From Flammula alnicola (Eukaryota > Basidiomycota > Agaricomycetes > Agaricales > Strophariaceae), in contig JADNRV010000005.1 in assembly GCA_015499995.1 (NCBI GenBank), positions 558,001 through 622,000 of the forward strand: a stretch of 64,000 nt of DNA, given 5' to 3'. Position 1 is the stretch's first letter. The number at the start of each line of letters is the position of its first letter. A program made the translations under genes and the position numbers. Below, piece by piece: positions 23,041-34,426 of the stretch. Under the pieces are notes generated by a model. It did no database searches. It saw nothing but the letters and a program-made list of their open reading frames with translations, and was not told the origin of the DNA.

Positions 23041-23820
23041 TCCCGGTTCTGTTCAGCTAGTGAGAGAAAAACTTGAGGAAGGGAGAGTCGTCGAGCGACC
23101 TGGCAATGATCGATGAGAATGTGGAGAAAGAATCCGGGAGGTGGCCGGCCCTGTACACCTTAATAGCCTATTTGTTCGGTGGGTGAGATCCAAACAACTC
23201 GTCTCTTGCTTTGCAACGTTCATGTTCTCGGAAAACTCTTGGAAAACTCGCATCGAATGTCACGAATCTTTATCCTTCTGGGGCCAGATTCTTGTCTTCC
23301 AATGTTTCATCAATAATAAGCGTTATCATGGTCGTTCGGAGAACAGGCAAAGACCAGGCCTATATTTTCCGAGATAGATGGTTTTGCCCCCTCGGAGCCT
23401 GCCAGCAGAAGATCCCGAGCGTAACGGACTCGGAAGCTCAGGCGCTCAGTTCAAGCCAGCGCACCTAGCACTGCACATTCAAGAGCAGAGCAAAATCGCG
23501 ACATGAATGACTCAACTGCAGCTCGCGCATGAGTCCTTGGCTGTTGGATGTAACAACAATGATGTGTGTTGATACCAACTGAACTCAGATTCACTGTCCG
23601 TGTCCTCTGCAGAACACGTTCCAATAACGTTATCCACGGATTTATCGTTTGCGTAGCCTGAGCTGCTGTCTGGCGCCCCCAATATCTATGCACCAGGAAG
23701 CTCTCTGGTGCGGGACAAAGTATTGGAAGCATGCTCATAAATCGGATAAGTTACGATTCACGGTTCGTCTTGTTTTATTCTCATTTCCTCCACTGGTTGA
23801 TGTTCGTGCTTTACATATAA
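23041..23820 (-). repeat. Block R, copy 3
   Basis: Longer than copy 1. It retains the stretch at about 23,555-23,700, shared with copy 4 but missing from copy 1, which encodes DKSVDNVIG-like text on the - strand, and continues through the TTACGATTCACGGTTCGTC segment. It is broken by indels. Beyond 23,820 the homology stops and protein X is absent. Confidence 0.7.
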
Positions 23821-25376
23821 CACCATTGTTCGCAACCCATTCGCTGCTGTTTACTCGGTCTGCATGCGAGACAAAATGTCGGACTCACAGCAATGGACGA
23901 GCAACAGTGCATTGGAGAAGAGCGAGCCCTCCGATAGCAAGAAGTAGCAAGCGTTTGAACGGGAATACCATTATAATCGTTATCTGAGTCCTTCAAGATG
24001 TCCAGCACCTAGAATTGGTAGGATATATATCTTTCCAGGAGCGTCGAGGGATCCGAGTCACTGTCAACTGGGTGGTCACAAATTGAAAACACAATCTTCG
24101 TGTCGGAAAATCCGAGAAAAACATGTAAGTGCCAATATGGTGCTTATACGTACGTGTCAGATCATCAGCTCTTCGGGTAGATTTTCGGCCACAGAAGGCG
24201 CCTATGGGTCTGATAAAACCTACTGTTTGCATCAGTAATTACCACACTGATCGAACATTTTAGTGCTGAGTGGGTGTCACGGTGTTGGTGATTATAGCAG
24301 TTATTCGTCGTCGTCAAACCTTTTCGAGCCCAGAGGACATTTCGGTAATTATTCATCCAGATCAGACATTTGAGCGTGAAAAGGATGTGCCAGTGATTAT
24401 GGTACGTATTACTATTGATCAAACATTTGAATGTGTGTAAGGGTGTGCTAGAGGTTAAGCCTATCAATCAGCTATGATCTAGGACCGGAACGTCTTCCTG
24501 GTTTTTGGGCATAATATTCTGAAATTTTCGTGCCAAAAAGAAAACATCGACATATAATATATTATGAGCTGCGTGTAGCTACCACATGACGACAGGTACT
24601 AGGCCCGTGAGCACCGACCCTCCCATTTTCGTCCTGCTGAGTATCTTCCTCCTCCGAATCGGCTGCCAAGAGATCCATCACCTTTTCAAGCCACTGCTCT
24701 CGTCAATCTTCTTTCCTGTTACCAGACTTGAGTCGTGGGATATCAGAGATTTGGGTCCGTGATACCAGCCGATAGTACTCTGATGGGCCAACCTGCGGAA
24801 ACTTATCAGCACTTCAAATATGTACAAGTGCTTAGTGTTCGGTTACATAACCTAACAAGGTGGCGATATGTCTGCGCGCAGAGACTGATTTACGCTTATG
24901 AGAGCATCAGCTGCCGCAAGCAGTGATAAGCAAATTGGGATTTTTCCGACACGGGAGCGCCCAAGCAGCGCCATCATCAGTGGGTACCCAGTCTGCCCAC
25001 AGTGGGTCCTCTTTAATCACAATCACTTGAATTGGAAAGACAAAGGCTGTGGTTCTGACTCTTGAGAAGGCTTTAATACCTGCTCCAAGTTTCGCTGTGC
25101 GATCGGGCGTGTGGGCAAAAAATATGCTCCATCCGGCATGCGGACGGAAATGGGGCAAAAAGCCATGTCCGATCCAAAGTGAGGACATTTTGTTGTGGAT
25201 CGAACCTCAAAAACAGGTCCTGCGCCCAAGCAACCACGCCATCATCGATATCAAGTGTCATTCCTCTTTGATTACAATCACTTCAAAGGCTGTGGTCCTG
25301 CCAAGTGACTCAGTTTTTAAAACCTGAATCACGACGTCTCTGAAGGCGCTCAACTTTCATCGTTACCCGCAAACTG
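23821..25376. other. Non-coding stretch with degenerate repeats and the kinase promoter block
   Basis: No supported gene. Around 24,240-24,465 there are three diverged occurrences of a GATCAAACATTTGA-like motif, each followed by a GTG-rich segment and AGTGATTAT-like text, suggesting an old tandem array. A short acidic frame on the - strand near 24,620-24,700 (MDLLAADSEEED) may be a gene remnant. From about 24,930 the sequence is shared with the upstream regions of kinase copies 3 and 4, ending in CTGAATCACGACGTCTCTGA, and is the likely promoter of copy 2. Confidence 0.5.
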
Positions 25377-26670
25377 ATGTCTTTCCCTGAGGAACCACTC
25401 GATCTCTCTCCAGCTAAGGGTGGTGGATACTATCCAGCTGCGATTCATCAGAAACTTAACGGAGACAAGTACGAAATCGTACGCAAGCTCGGATATGGTC
25501 CTCGGTCGTCTACGTGGCTTGTCTTGCTCTCCTACGATCCCAAATACTACGTTGCGGTGAAGATCTTCACCATCGCCGCCTCAGAGCAGGCGAAGGATGT
25601 GGAGCTTCCTATTCTCAAGTCTTTGCGCAGCATTGATCGTGACCGGTCGCTTCCAGTCTTTCACGGGAGCTTCTGGGAGGAAAGCAGAGATGGATCACAT
25701 CTTTGCGTTGTGATGAATCCATTGAGCACTTCCGTTCAGGCTTTGCAACGAGATGCTGAGAACCAGCGGCTCCCCGTTCATGTGGTGCAGCAGATCGTTC
25801 ACACTGCTGCTGACGCACTCGAAGGCTTGCACGGTGCTACAATAATGCATGGAGGTATGTGACTTATCGTGATTTATTTCACCTTAATGTTATCGCTGAA
25901 GCATTCCTAGCCATTAAAGCAGAAAACATATTTTTCTCAACGGGGACGGATTTTAAAGTCATTCTCGACTCAGAACATCCACCGACCATTACAAAGATCA
26001 AGAAATACCTCGCTGTACGATCACAGCCGCTAATTCATGGCTTCAGGTGGAAAGACAAGAAGAAAAAAGTTGTTGACTGGTCGCTTCGCCTTGGCAACTT
26101 TGCACATGGTAAGAATTTTCTTCCTTTTGCGCCAATTTATGTGGTTTCTGACTACGTTTCGATAGCCCAGCGGTCGACTTACAAACTGGAGAAGCACGAT
26201 GACTATCTCTCTGCGCCCGAGACCCTATTGGGACAGGCGTCGTGCTCGCCTCAAACTGATATCTGGATGCTGGGATATATGGTAAGTCGATCGCAAGAAA
26301 TTTGTTTTGGCCCTTTCTCATGAAACCATGCTCTCAGACATTCAACCTCCTCACAGGCAAAGTTCCCTTCTTCTCAAAGAGGAACGTTTCCAAACAAATC
26401 GCCACAATGCGTGCCGTTCTAGAAGACGAGGTCCCTGAAGAATGGCTCAGCGACAGTAAATTGAAGAATTACAATGCCACGGATCACGAGCTTGTTACGT
26501 CCATCGAGGCGAGCCTCTCGGATGTGCTCCACAAGGACGATGCAGTTGCAGCTGCAGCTTTCATCAAGAGCTGCCTTCGCTTGGATCCAAGGAAGCGACT
26601 TACGGCGAAAGAGTGCTCACATCATGAATGGTTGGCTGACACCACTGCTTGCTCTTGTAAATTCTGTTGA
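25377..26670 (+). CDS. SRPK-like pseudokinase, copy 2
   Basis: Four exons with the same junctions as copy 1 and no frame break seen. The N terminus MSFPEEPLDLSPAKGGGYYP is present once. KLGYGPRSSTW, VAVKIF, NPLSTSVQALQRD, SAPETLLGQASCSPQTDIW and LDPRKRLTAKECSHHEWL are all present. The catalytic loop again reads HGAIKAEN and the DLG position reads RLGN, so both essential Asp residues are lacking. The C terminus differs slightly (ACSCKFC). It keeps the shared upstream promoter block. Immediately downstream, in the same orientation, lies a truncated GTPase gene. This and copy 4 appear to be the best preserved members. Confidence 0.82.
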
Positions 26671-26834
26671 AGAAAGAGGCGAAACAATGAAATGGTCATA
26701 GAATGCGTTTTTGGTATGATCAGAAGTAAGATTTATGATAAATAGAGGATACCACCGGGGCACGCGGCCGCCTGAGATACATCATAATTTACATGCGTCA
26801 CAAGCCCAAAACATAATCTTCGGGAGCGCCCACG

Positions 26835-27970
26835 CAGCGTCATGAGAAGTCTTCATAGTTCATCAACCTCGCCAGTGGCTCGAACCTTCGCGTTGGCCGA
26901 GGTTTGCAGTCATGCACAAGCATTGTACAAGTCGCCCAGCCATTCGAGCTCGAGGGCAGATCCGTAACCCTCATTGACACCCCGGGGTTTGACGACACCA
27001 CGAAAAGCGACTCCGATATCCTTCGCATGATCGCCGCGTTCCTTGCGACAGCGTAAGCATCTTTCATATCACGGATTCATCTCTGCTCACCAAGCAATAG
27101 TTATGAGAATGGAAAGAAGCCGGAGTGATCTACATTCATCGCATCTCCGACTTCCGTAAGGGTGGCATCTCGACTAGAAACTTCAAGATGTTCCGCCAAC
27201 TCTGCGGAGAGAGCACACTGAAGAACGTGGTTATTGTCACAAATATGTGGGGTGAAGTCAGTCCAGAACTTGGAGAGGCCCGAGAAGCGGAACTGGCGAG
27301 TCAAGATATGTTCTTCAAGCCTGTACTCGACAAAGGAGCGTTGCTGCTGCACCACGAAAATACCAGAGACTCTACCCACGGCATTCTCAAACATATCATC
27401 CAAAACCATCCACTTTCGCTTCAGATTCGACGGGAATTGGTCGACCAGAAGAAAGATATATCGCAAACCGGAGCTGGGGAAGAGTTGAACAGAGAGTTGA
27501 TGGAGCAGATTCAGGACCATCACAGTGAGATGTGGATGCTGCAAGAAGAGATGAAAAGTTTGTTGGCACATCCCTTAGGAAATTGCAGGCCTACTGACAC
27601 ATCGCTCTGTCAGAGGCGATCAGGACCAAAGATGAAGAAACCAAGCGAGAGCTCGAGATCGAGACGAGGAAACTGCAAGCCGAAATGAACCGAAGCTGGC
27701 CTCAGAGCATAACGAAGAAAAGAGCAGCTTGGAAAGGCGCATGCAAGAGCTCTCCGAAACCGCCCGTCAAGCATCCGAGAGGGCTACCGCTGAATACAAT
27801 CGACAGTTATCTGCGCTTCGGGAACAGCTCGATCGAACTTCGTCGGATTCTGCGGCTGAGAGGCCAAATCTTTTGCGGCAGATGGATGAACTGCGAAGGA
27901 GGTCTCACCGGGGAGGAGGAGGATTCTTCGCGATGGTTGGACGGGCTATTGATGGTATAGTTGAGATCTA
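26835..27970 (+). pseudogene. P-loop GTPase fragment (Walker A exon lost, frame broken)
   Basis: Homologous to the GTPase gene at 57.5-58.9 kb but starting at the end of the intron that follows the Walker A exon, so GATGSGKT is missing. It retains the region with TLIDTPGFDDTTKSD, TNMWGEV and the coiled-coil end (TAEYNRQLSALREQLDRTSS, then a Gly-rich GGGGFFAMVGRAIDG). Two deletions relative to the full copy break the frame: 4 bases near 27,119 (GAAGCCGGAG against GAAGCTCGCCGGAG) and 19 bases near 27,693. The whole segment, including 3' flank to 28,254, was copied along with its neighbour, then interrupted by a Copia LTR. Confidence 0.88.
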
Positions 27971-28254
27971 AAAATTGAGGAGGAGTCAGGCGCTTTCAAT
28001 GTGCAATGTATTGCGAACAAATACAAACGTTTTTAATGTCGTAATTAGTCACTAATACGAACCTTTGTGCAATGGATGATTTTCATTTGATGTTCGTGGT
28101 GGTTTGTGCTCGAGGTCGTTCGATCGCTGGCGAAGCGCTGTTATCCAGTCTGGACCCGCCTGGGCCGCCTTATTCCTCTTTAGGAAGGCGTGGCTAGCGA
28201 AGTCGCACCAAAGTCGTCAACTCGCATGCGCATCAGACTCTGACTTTGCATAAG

Positions 28255-28647
28255 TGTAAAGTTACGAGCGCAAGTAAGTAACTCAGACGGACACGAGAAT
28301 GTGTAACGGCTGTATTTCACCTAAAGTTACGAGCGCAGGTAAGTAACTATGGAGAAGTATTAGTCTACATTTAATAAGATCAGAATAGAAGAATACTGAC
28401 CTCAGACGGACACGAGAATGTGTAACGGCTGAGGTCCAGTAAAAAGTATGCTACGAAGATATCTACATGCGGGAAGTCCCGCGTGCGATGGCGTGCTAGT
28501 TAGTATGGTATGGGCATACGCGGTCCGGAGTAAGTAGTCTACGTGGGTGGCTAAAGAACATAGGGCGCGTGTGTCAAATAGATAAGAAAAGAATAGTAAT
28601 GAATGAATGGAATGAAATAAAGAGTAACATGCCCGTTTACACCAACA
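28255..28647 (-). mobile_element. Copia-type 3' LTR
   Basis: Read on the - strand it begins TGTTGGTGTAAACGGGCATG directly after a purine tract (TTTGGGGGAG) and ends TTTACA, giving TGT...ACA termini and about 393 bases. It contains two diverged copies of a CAGCCGTTACACATTCTCGT segment. The right-hand flank is the end of a Copia polyprotein. The left-hand flank ATAAG would be the 5-bp target duplication, but its partner is not present. Confidence 0.7.
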
Positions 28648-28671
28648 CTCCCCCAAACTGCATGACTCTCC

Positions 28672-28930
28672 TTAGTCGAACAAACGGAGTGCGTGTGCTT
28701 GATTTTCTGGGGCGACGCGAGGCAGGGGCTTTGTGAGGATGTCGGCTAGATTCTCTGCTGATGGTACGTGTACCACGCGCACGTCGCCTTCGCTAACTCG
28801 TTCTCGAATGTAATGGTATCGGATGTGGATGTGTTTTGCTCTCTTGTGGCCCTTCTTGCTTTCCGTAAGTGAGATTGAACCGGTGTTGTCGTTGTAGAGG
28901 ATAGCAGGTGTTTCCTGCTCGAGGCCCGCT
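28672..28930 (-). pseudogene. Copia polyprotein C-terminal fragment (RNase H)
   Basis: On the - strand the last about 85 codons of a Ty1/Copia polyprotein are readable: LYNDNTGSISLTESKKGHKR, HIHIRYHYIRERV, VRVVHVPSAENLADILTKPL and a stop at 28,672. These are standard end-of-RNase H motifs. The element is truncated at about 28,930, and no gag, integrase or second LTR is present. It is a dead 3' remnant. Confidence 0.85.
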
Positions 28931-28972
28931 TCCCGGCGTCAAGGCCATGGGTCCATATGCACATATGCATGT

Positions 28973-29724
28973 TTGAACGTTCCGACCGTCCTTTATTCTC
29001 CGACTATGCGCCGCTTTTATCCTACTTTACAGACAAAGTCCCCTTCCTTAAACTTCCCACACCTTGGTTCTTACCACCTCCGCACTTTGAGCCTCTCCTG
29101 TCAATGTCTTATTTCTGATATCCTTCGAGCCCTCTGCTCAGCACCGCTACTCGAATTCCCGAGTCTAACAGGCTTCCAAATGACAGGGACTCCACACTCG
29201 TTGCCGTCTGTCACTCTCCGCTACTTAACTGAACTGCATCTGGATGCCGAATTGTTGGCCACCACCTTCCCCTTCCCCGCGCTCTGCTTACATCTTTCTC
29301 TTCCTCAGTGTACCATGGTTACCAATTCAGCCGGAATACTTAGTCTCAGGCAGCTCAAACAGTGCAGGAAGCATGTGAGTGTCATATTTATATTTTTCTC
29401 ATTTTATATTCACAAATCTCCGGTATTCCGGTTTGTCTCGTCCAGGAAGGTCATAGACCATTCTTCAGCCTCGAGAATTTCGACGACTGGGTTGCTCCTA
29501 GTGCTGTAGAGTGCTTCAAAGATGTCTTGGGAAAGGAGGGGGAGGATAGAGTCATGGGACAGGCAGATTACCAATGGGAAATGCTTACCCCCGATGTTCT
29601 GAAAGTGTATCGAAGTTTTGTGAGTCTCAAATCGGCTACTCTCTTTCCGTATATAGAATATTTGGACCTCACGTCTTTCCACAGATTTTATCACCAAAAT
29701 CTTGGCTTAGATAACCGCCACTGA
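28973..29724 (+). pseudogene. Degenerate F-box/LRR-like gene fragment
   Basis: Two probable exons (about 28,990-29,374 and 29,446-29,724) joined by a GTGAGT intron. The first encodes Leu-rich, LRR-like text (LRTLSLSCQCLISDIL, LTELHLDAELLA); the second begins EGHRPFFSLENFDDWVA. This resembles the hydrophobic repeat arms of fungal F-box/LRR proteins. There is no proper ATG and no F-box; the left end lies next to the Copia remnant. It is probably a truncated relic. Family assignment is tentative. Confidence 0.35.
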
Positions 29725-29918
29725 GCGCTTCACAGCGACCTCGGTCGAGAGCGGCAATTACGCCGGAAAAGGTGAGCAATCCGTCACTCTCACCTCTGTT
29801 TGGATACTGAGTATCCATGGTTCAAATAGATGCGGTAGAGTCTTCGTTTTTCAGTGAGTTGTAGTCGAGACCCTGTATACTAGAATATAGCGTATTGTCG
29901 ACCATAGTTAACTAACGA

Positions 29919-30861
29919 TCAAGTTGCTTCACCCTCGATTCTATGCATAACTTCTTCTGCCCTAGCCGCCAGCCCTTTTGTTTTTTCGCAGGCTTGATCG
30001 TGGGCCTTGACCTCTCCAAATTTCTTCTTCCAAAAATTCCATCGTTCGATCGAAAACCCATTCGCCCCCTTCCAATCCTTTCCTGCATCCTTAAAATCAG
30101 CGAGGGGTGTTCCCGGATTACGACAATGTGCAAAGATGACATTCCCGCAAAGGAGGATCCATATTCCTGCTAATGGCACATATACATCTAGCCGAGGACC
30201 TTGTTTTAGATACGCCTTGGAACGTTGGTCAGGTTCTTCCTCAAAGGCCGCTCTGAAATCTTGAATGGAAAAATGCTTTGACCGGTCAACGAGACCGCTC
30301 TGCGTGAGACGTGCTGCGAATGCTACGAAGTTGCGTTGGCGGGTGCGAATAGCTTCCTGGGCATCCGAGGCATCTCCTAGATCGATGGCTGTAACGATGC
30401 CAATTAAATATTAGATGCAAAATGGCGTGAACACTGGGATTGCATACCGTAGCCACGTTCTGTCATTACAGGTCCCAGCAGAGGGAGGTCTGACCAAACT
30501 GCCAGCTTTCCCCAGCCTTCCATTTCAATCGTCGTTGGCCCAGGGAAGTCCTTTAAAGCTTGAACAACCTCTACTAGTCTGGTCTGTCCAGGGTGTTTCC
30601 AAAGGATCTGTTCTGCTACGGAGATTACAACTCCCCACATCTCGAAAAGAAAGCTTTCTGGCTCTTCGTTCTTTCTATCGTCCCTGCTTGCGCGATTGAG
30701 CGGGAAGAGCTTGTCGATCTCTTTTGCGGCGTCCGTAGGCGAGACTGAGGCATCGCCTGAAGACATGTATTGAGAATGTCGAAGATTTTCTGGTTAATGA
30801 CCCATGGCTCCTCTTTATCAGAACTTTGAAGGACGAGGTTGAGGGGGGTCGAATCAGGCAT
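29919..30861 (-). CDS. DUF3632-type protein
   Basis: Read right to left: MPDSTPLNLVLQSSDKEE and NQKIFDILNT, then SSGDASVSPTDAAKEIDKLF, a core with FLFEMWGVVISVAEQI, HPGQTRLVEVVQALKDFPGP, WGKLAVWSDLPLLGPVM, then after an intron NFVAFAARLTQSGL and a C-terminal Trp-rich part (WILLCGNVIFAHC, GFSIERWNFWKKKF). This pattern is typical of the fungus-restricted DUF3632 family, of unknown function. The first 33 residues and the remainder are in different frames around 30,768, as if one base were lost, so either the gene starts at 30,766 (MSSGDASV) or it carries a frameshift. Soluble, with no signal peptide. Confidence 0.65.
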
Positions 30862-31483
30862 GGTGATGGTGGTGGGAACAGGAGCTGTAAATTATAATTT
30901 ATCGTCCAGTAGATCTGGCGGGCGCGTGTGAATCCAGGTTTCGTGGAAAGTTCCAGTCAGTGCGATTTGATGATGGTCACAGGTGGTACAAGAGAAATGT
31001 TAATGAACTCGCAGACCTTTCAAAGAAGCTCGATCTGTTCATAGTCACCTCCTCATTGGCTGGGTGTCACGAGATGGTGACCAACTATTACTGTCTTGGG
31101 GACTTGGGGCTGAAAATTTATCTCCCCTGACATGCGTAGAATGGAAGGTAAGATTAGTATCAGCTAGGTCCCAACAATGGGCGACTGGCCATTCAGTGGA
31201 AGGAAAGGTATCTCGGTACAAAACTTCTGCAGGTGAGTACTATTTTGATCGAATGGCCTGCACAGATATTCTCGAATCTGTTCCACCCGAGACATCGGTA
31301 TCACGACCTTCCCTGTTACACCGGGATATCAGAGTCGTAAAACAGTGCAATAAATACCATGACCTAATTCAGCTGTTCTCTAACTATAGCCTTCCTGAAA
31401 TCAATAAAGACCAAGCCAGTTGACGGCTTCTATTCCTCACTCTGCTGCGCGGACGTCCCCAACTCTCAACTCTTGCCAGAATT
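30862..31483. other. Divergent promoter region
   Basis: Lies between the DUF3632 gene (-) and the ribonuclease gene (+). A 119-codon + strand frame here has no recognisable features and I do not call it. CTGTTCTCTAACTATAGCC near 31,372 is a possible core-promoter area, but no clear TATA box is evident. Confidence 0.4.
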
Positions 31484-31970
31484 ATGATTTCCATCCAAAC
31501 ATTCCTCCTCTTTGCCCTGGCGGCCACTCCTGTGCTGGGCGCACCTCTTGAGGCCCCTGACCTCGTAAGATCTTTCCGGACTTTATTTTCCTTGAATACA
31601 AAAATTCAAGAAGTTCCTTCTACCAGTGCAGGAACTCGAAAAAACCCATCCGTATCAGGCATCATCAGGCAGAAGGAACCATCCATGCGCGCCTCTAACT
31701 GATGGTGGCACAAGGAGTGGCTACCCGCATCAATTCACCAACGTAGGCGGGATCGTGTGGCCCAATAAAAGATGCAACCACTTGGCGCCAGGGCACATAC
31801 TGCTGGAGTTCCCAGTATTCGAGGACGGTCATTTGTACTGTGCTGAGTGCAAGCCCAAGCCCGATCCTGGTCCTGCGCGTGCAATCTTCACCAGTCCTCG
31901 AAAGGACTTCTGCGGTGTGGTTGCCCACACCCACGGAAATGAAGGACCTCTTGTGCTATGTACGAAGTGA
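31484..31970 (+). CDS. Secreted guanyl-specific ribonuclease (RNase N1/T1 family)
   Basis: Two exons (31,484-31,564 and 31,632-31,970) encode 139 residues. The N terminus MISIQTFLLFALAATPVLGA is a signal peptide. The mature part has the order of active-site features of microbial guanyl-specific RNases: a YPHQF segment, a Glu in HILLEFP, an Arg in PARAIF, and a His in VVAHTHG, matching the Glu/Arg/His triad. Six Cys residues could form three disulfides. The intron is 67 bases with GTAAGA and TGCAG. Such enzymes degrade extracellular RNA for nutrition, and some relatives act as defence toxins; sequence alone does not tell which. The short insert between the Glu and Arg positions (CKPKPDPGP) is longer than usual. 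The gene is intact and single copy. Confidence 0.8.
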
Positions 31971-33049
31971 GTGCCGGTGCATTAGACGGTAACTTGTAGG
32001 TCTATAATCCAGTTACCTGAAATTATTCCGGGTCTGAACTATCTATTCCGAGACAGACAGTCGAAAAAACCCTGCAGGAGGAGGAGGTAAATTTGTGTAT
32101 ATATGGATGAGGGGGTCGCTGCTGGTTGGCAATAAAATATAATTTTTGAGCGATATCTTAGCGGTGGCAGTTGTTCCCGTGAATAAGAACATGGGGAGGG
32201 ATTTCTCGCCAATGACCGGTAGTCTTCAACGGTAGTGGTGTTGTATTTCCTCCGATTTCTCCAGCAGAAAATCATTTATGTTGATCCTAATTTCAGCGCT
32301 CTGTCAACCTCATCGTTTTGTGGGTAGTATCTTGGTACTCAATACCGAGTTCTCGGAAGATTTTAATTTTCGCTGGAGTAGGCGCATGCGGTGCGACCTC
32401 GATTTACATCTTTTGTTTACACTAGCATCTGCAAGGTCGGACCGAATCAGGTCCATCTCTGCCAGTGATATGGAACACGTTGGAACTGAAGGCTGTTAAA
32501 GGGATACCCTATAACATGTCTGTGCAGATTTTCATCAGGAAAGGAAGCTTACTGCGGTCTATTTATGAACTTTTACTCGGGGACAGGTTTTGACGGAACC
32601 TTCTAACCTACTATTTCAGCTGTGGAATCAAATCAGCTCAGGTTAAATGATGTCATCCACGTACGTGCTTACAGGCTGGCGCAAAATCGTTCATGCTTGT
32701 CTCAACGTCTCTGCCGATGTGTACTTATCAGTCCCCCATGTTTTCCTGTGGACTCCATGGACTTGCAGAATGCCTCTGGTATTCTAAGGAATATTTGTGG
32801 ACTCCGTATGGACTCCATGGCTTTCCACAAATCCATATGAATTCCTAAGGAACACATATGGAATCCACGGATCAAAATTGCAATCCATGGAACCCAGAGG
32901 CCATATGGAATCCACAAGGATGATCCACGGAATCCTTGCTTTACAGGTTAAATGAGGAATTAAAAAATATTTTATTGAGTTGTACCTACTACAGCAAAGA
33001 ACTAGATATAAAATAGTGACTAAAAACACTTACTACAGGAGAAGAGGGG
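31971..33049. other. Intergenic with an unusual palindrome-rich patch
   Basis: No supported gene. The segment 32,745-32,940 is described separately. The rest is AT-rich and featureless to me. Confidence 0.5.
32745..32940. repeat. Field of degenerate TGGANTCCA palindromic motifs
   Basis: About ten variants of the self-complementary core TGGANTCCA (TGGACTCCATGG, TGGAATCCACGG, ATATGGAATCCAC and similar) in 200 bases, on both strands, with several CATATG/CCATGG centres. The array can fold back on itself in several registers. There are no clear terminal repeats or target duplication. Confidence 0.6.
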
Positions 33050-34426
33050 GGAAAGGGTAAGATTAAACGAAGGACAGCTACAGCAGCGCTCGCACGGTCG
33101 AATGCGAGGCGGCACGGCAGCGTCGTCGACAAGAGCCGCGGCTGGCGGTCATGTCATCAAATAAGGGGCGGGCGCTGGCGGCGGTTGTTTCGACAGAAGA
33201 GAGGACGGACAGATGACGTTCGCAACTCGCGGTGTGACAGGACATTTATGCCGTGACCGCGTTCAGCCGCGATCGGTCACGGCGCCTAGATAGGCTCTCG
33301 CGTAGATAGAGAACACATCTTTCCTTTGCTCGTGTCTACGACATCGTGTCTACGCGCACCGACTCGCCGTCTCCAGCGGGTTGCGGTATAGGCGGTGGGT
33401 GGTGGTGTGTCGCCATAGCTCAGCCCTGTCCGCGAAAGTGGGGCCGGGGAGTAAGCTATGTCAGGTGGGATGGGCTTGCCATCCACCTGTGGCCTACACA
33501 GCTCGGGGATGGCAGAGGAAAGAGATGCGGAGAGTTAGCGGCGTTATATGTAGTGGCAGTCCGCGGACAACGTACCTCGTCGCCCTCGCTGCTTTCCTCT
33601 CCACCCATTGACCTCGTGGCCATTGTAAGTTGCGGTAGGTGACCCCACAGGGATGGCGACGAAGTTGTGTTCGTCGTCGTCGTGCGTTGCCTGCGGTCCT
33701 CGCGGCTTTCGTAGAGTATGGCAGGCTGGGTACGCTGAAGCGCGGCGAGCGAGAGTGGGGCTAGTGGGTGGTTGTGAGGTTGAAAAAGGGGCCGTGTGGT
33801 GATGCCGGTGGTACTCAGGGTGTGGGTGGTGTACCCTGGCCCTGTCGCAGGCATTTGGCGTTTCCGGCGCATGTTTTATACCCTGACCGTCGTTTTCTGC
33901 GAAAGGATGGGGTCTGTGGTGGTCAGCTACGTCGGATGGGTCGATTTAGCTACGGACCTGTAACCCCCTGCAGTTATGGCAGGGGGCAGGTCGGTGTAAG
34001 CGTTGGTGTCGGTGGGGGTGCTGTGTGTCATTACGACGTGGTACAGATTTCTCGTACCCGTGCCGTCGTGTTCTGTGTGAGCGTTGGGGGGTTAGCGACA
34101 TTGGTTGGGATGGCCTGCCACGTACCCGGTGCCCCTCTCCTCACCCGCTGACCTCGTGGCGGTCGTTGTTCGTTGTTCTTCGTTTGCGGGGCGTCGCAGT
34201 GACCTGCGATAGCGATGACGAGGTGGCGCTGCTCGTCGTCGCCCATCGCCGGGGTTCTCGTGGCCTCTCTGGCGATCTGGCAGGTCCTTGGCATGTCGGT
34301 GGTGGGTAATGGGTAGAGGGATGGTGCATGGGTGGTGGGAGGAGGGAAAGAGCAACCGACATGTAACATTTAGGATGTGGCTTACCTATATGTCGTGAAA
34401 ATTCTGAGTTGTTTTAGCTCCCTCGA
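33050..34426. other. GC-rich region with diverged direct repeats, no gene called
   Basis: Visibly GC-richer than its neighbours, with long open frames on both strands that come from composition. Two segments about 555 bases apart (33,585-33,680 and 34,130-34,245) share CTCCACCCATTGACCTCGTGG-like text followed by GTCGTCGTCG-type runs. This suggests an old transposon or repeat array. Ends abruptly at the third RAI1 fragment. Confidence 0.4.

Noticed and set aside
31064..31423. 119-codon + strand frame before the ribonuclease gene
   Set aside because: No motifs or conserved copy; it lies in the expected promoter region between divergent genes.
33456..34369. Several overlapping frames on both strands of the GC-rich region
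   Set aside because: Stops are rare there because of composition; no motifs, and no splice pattern joins them.
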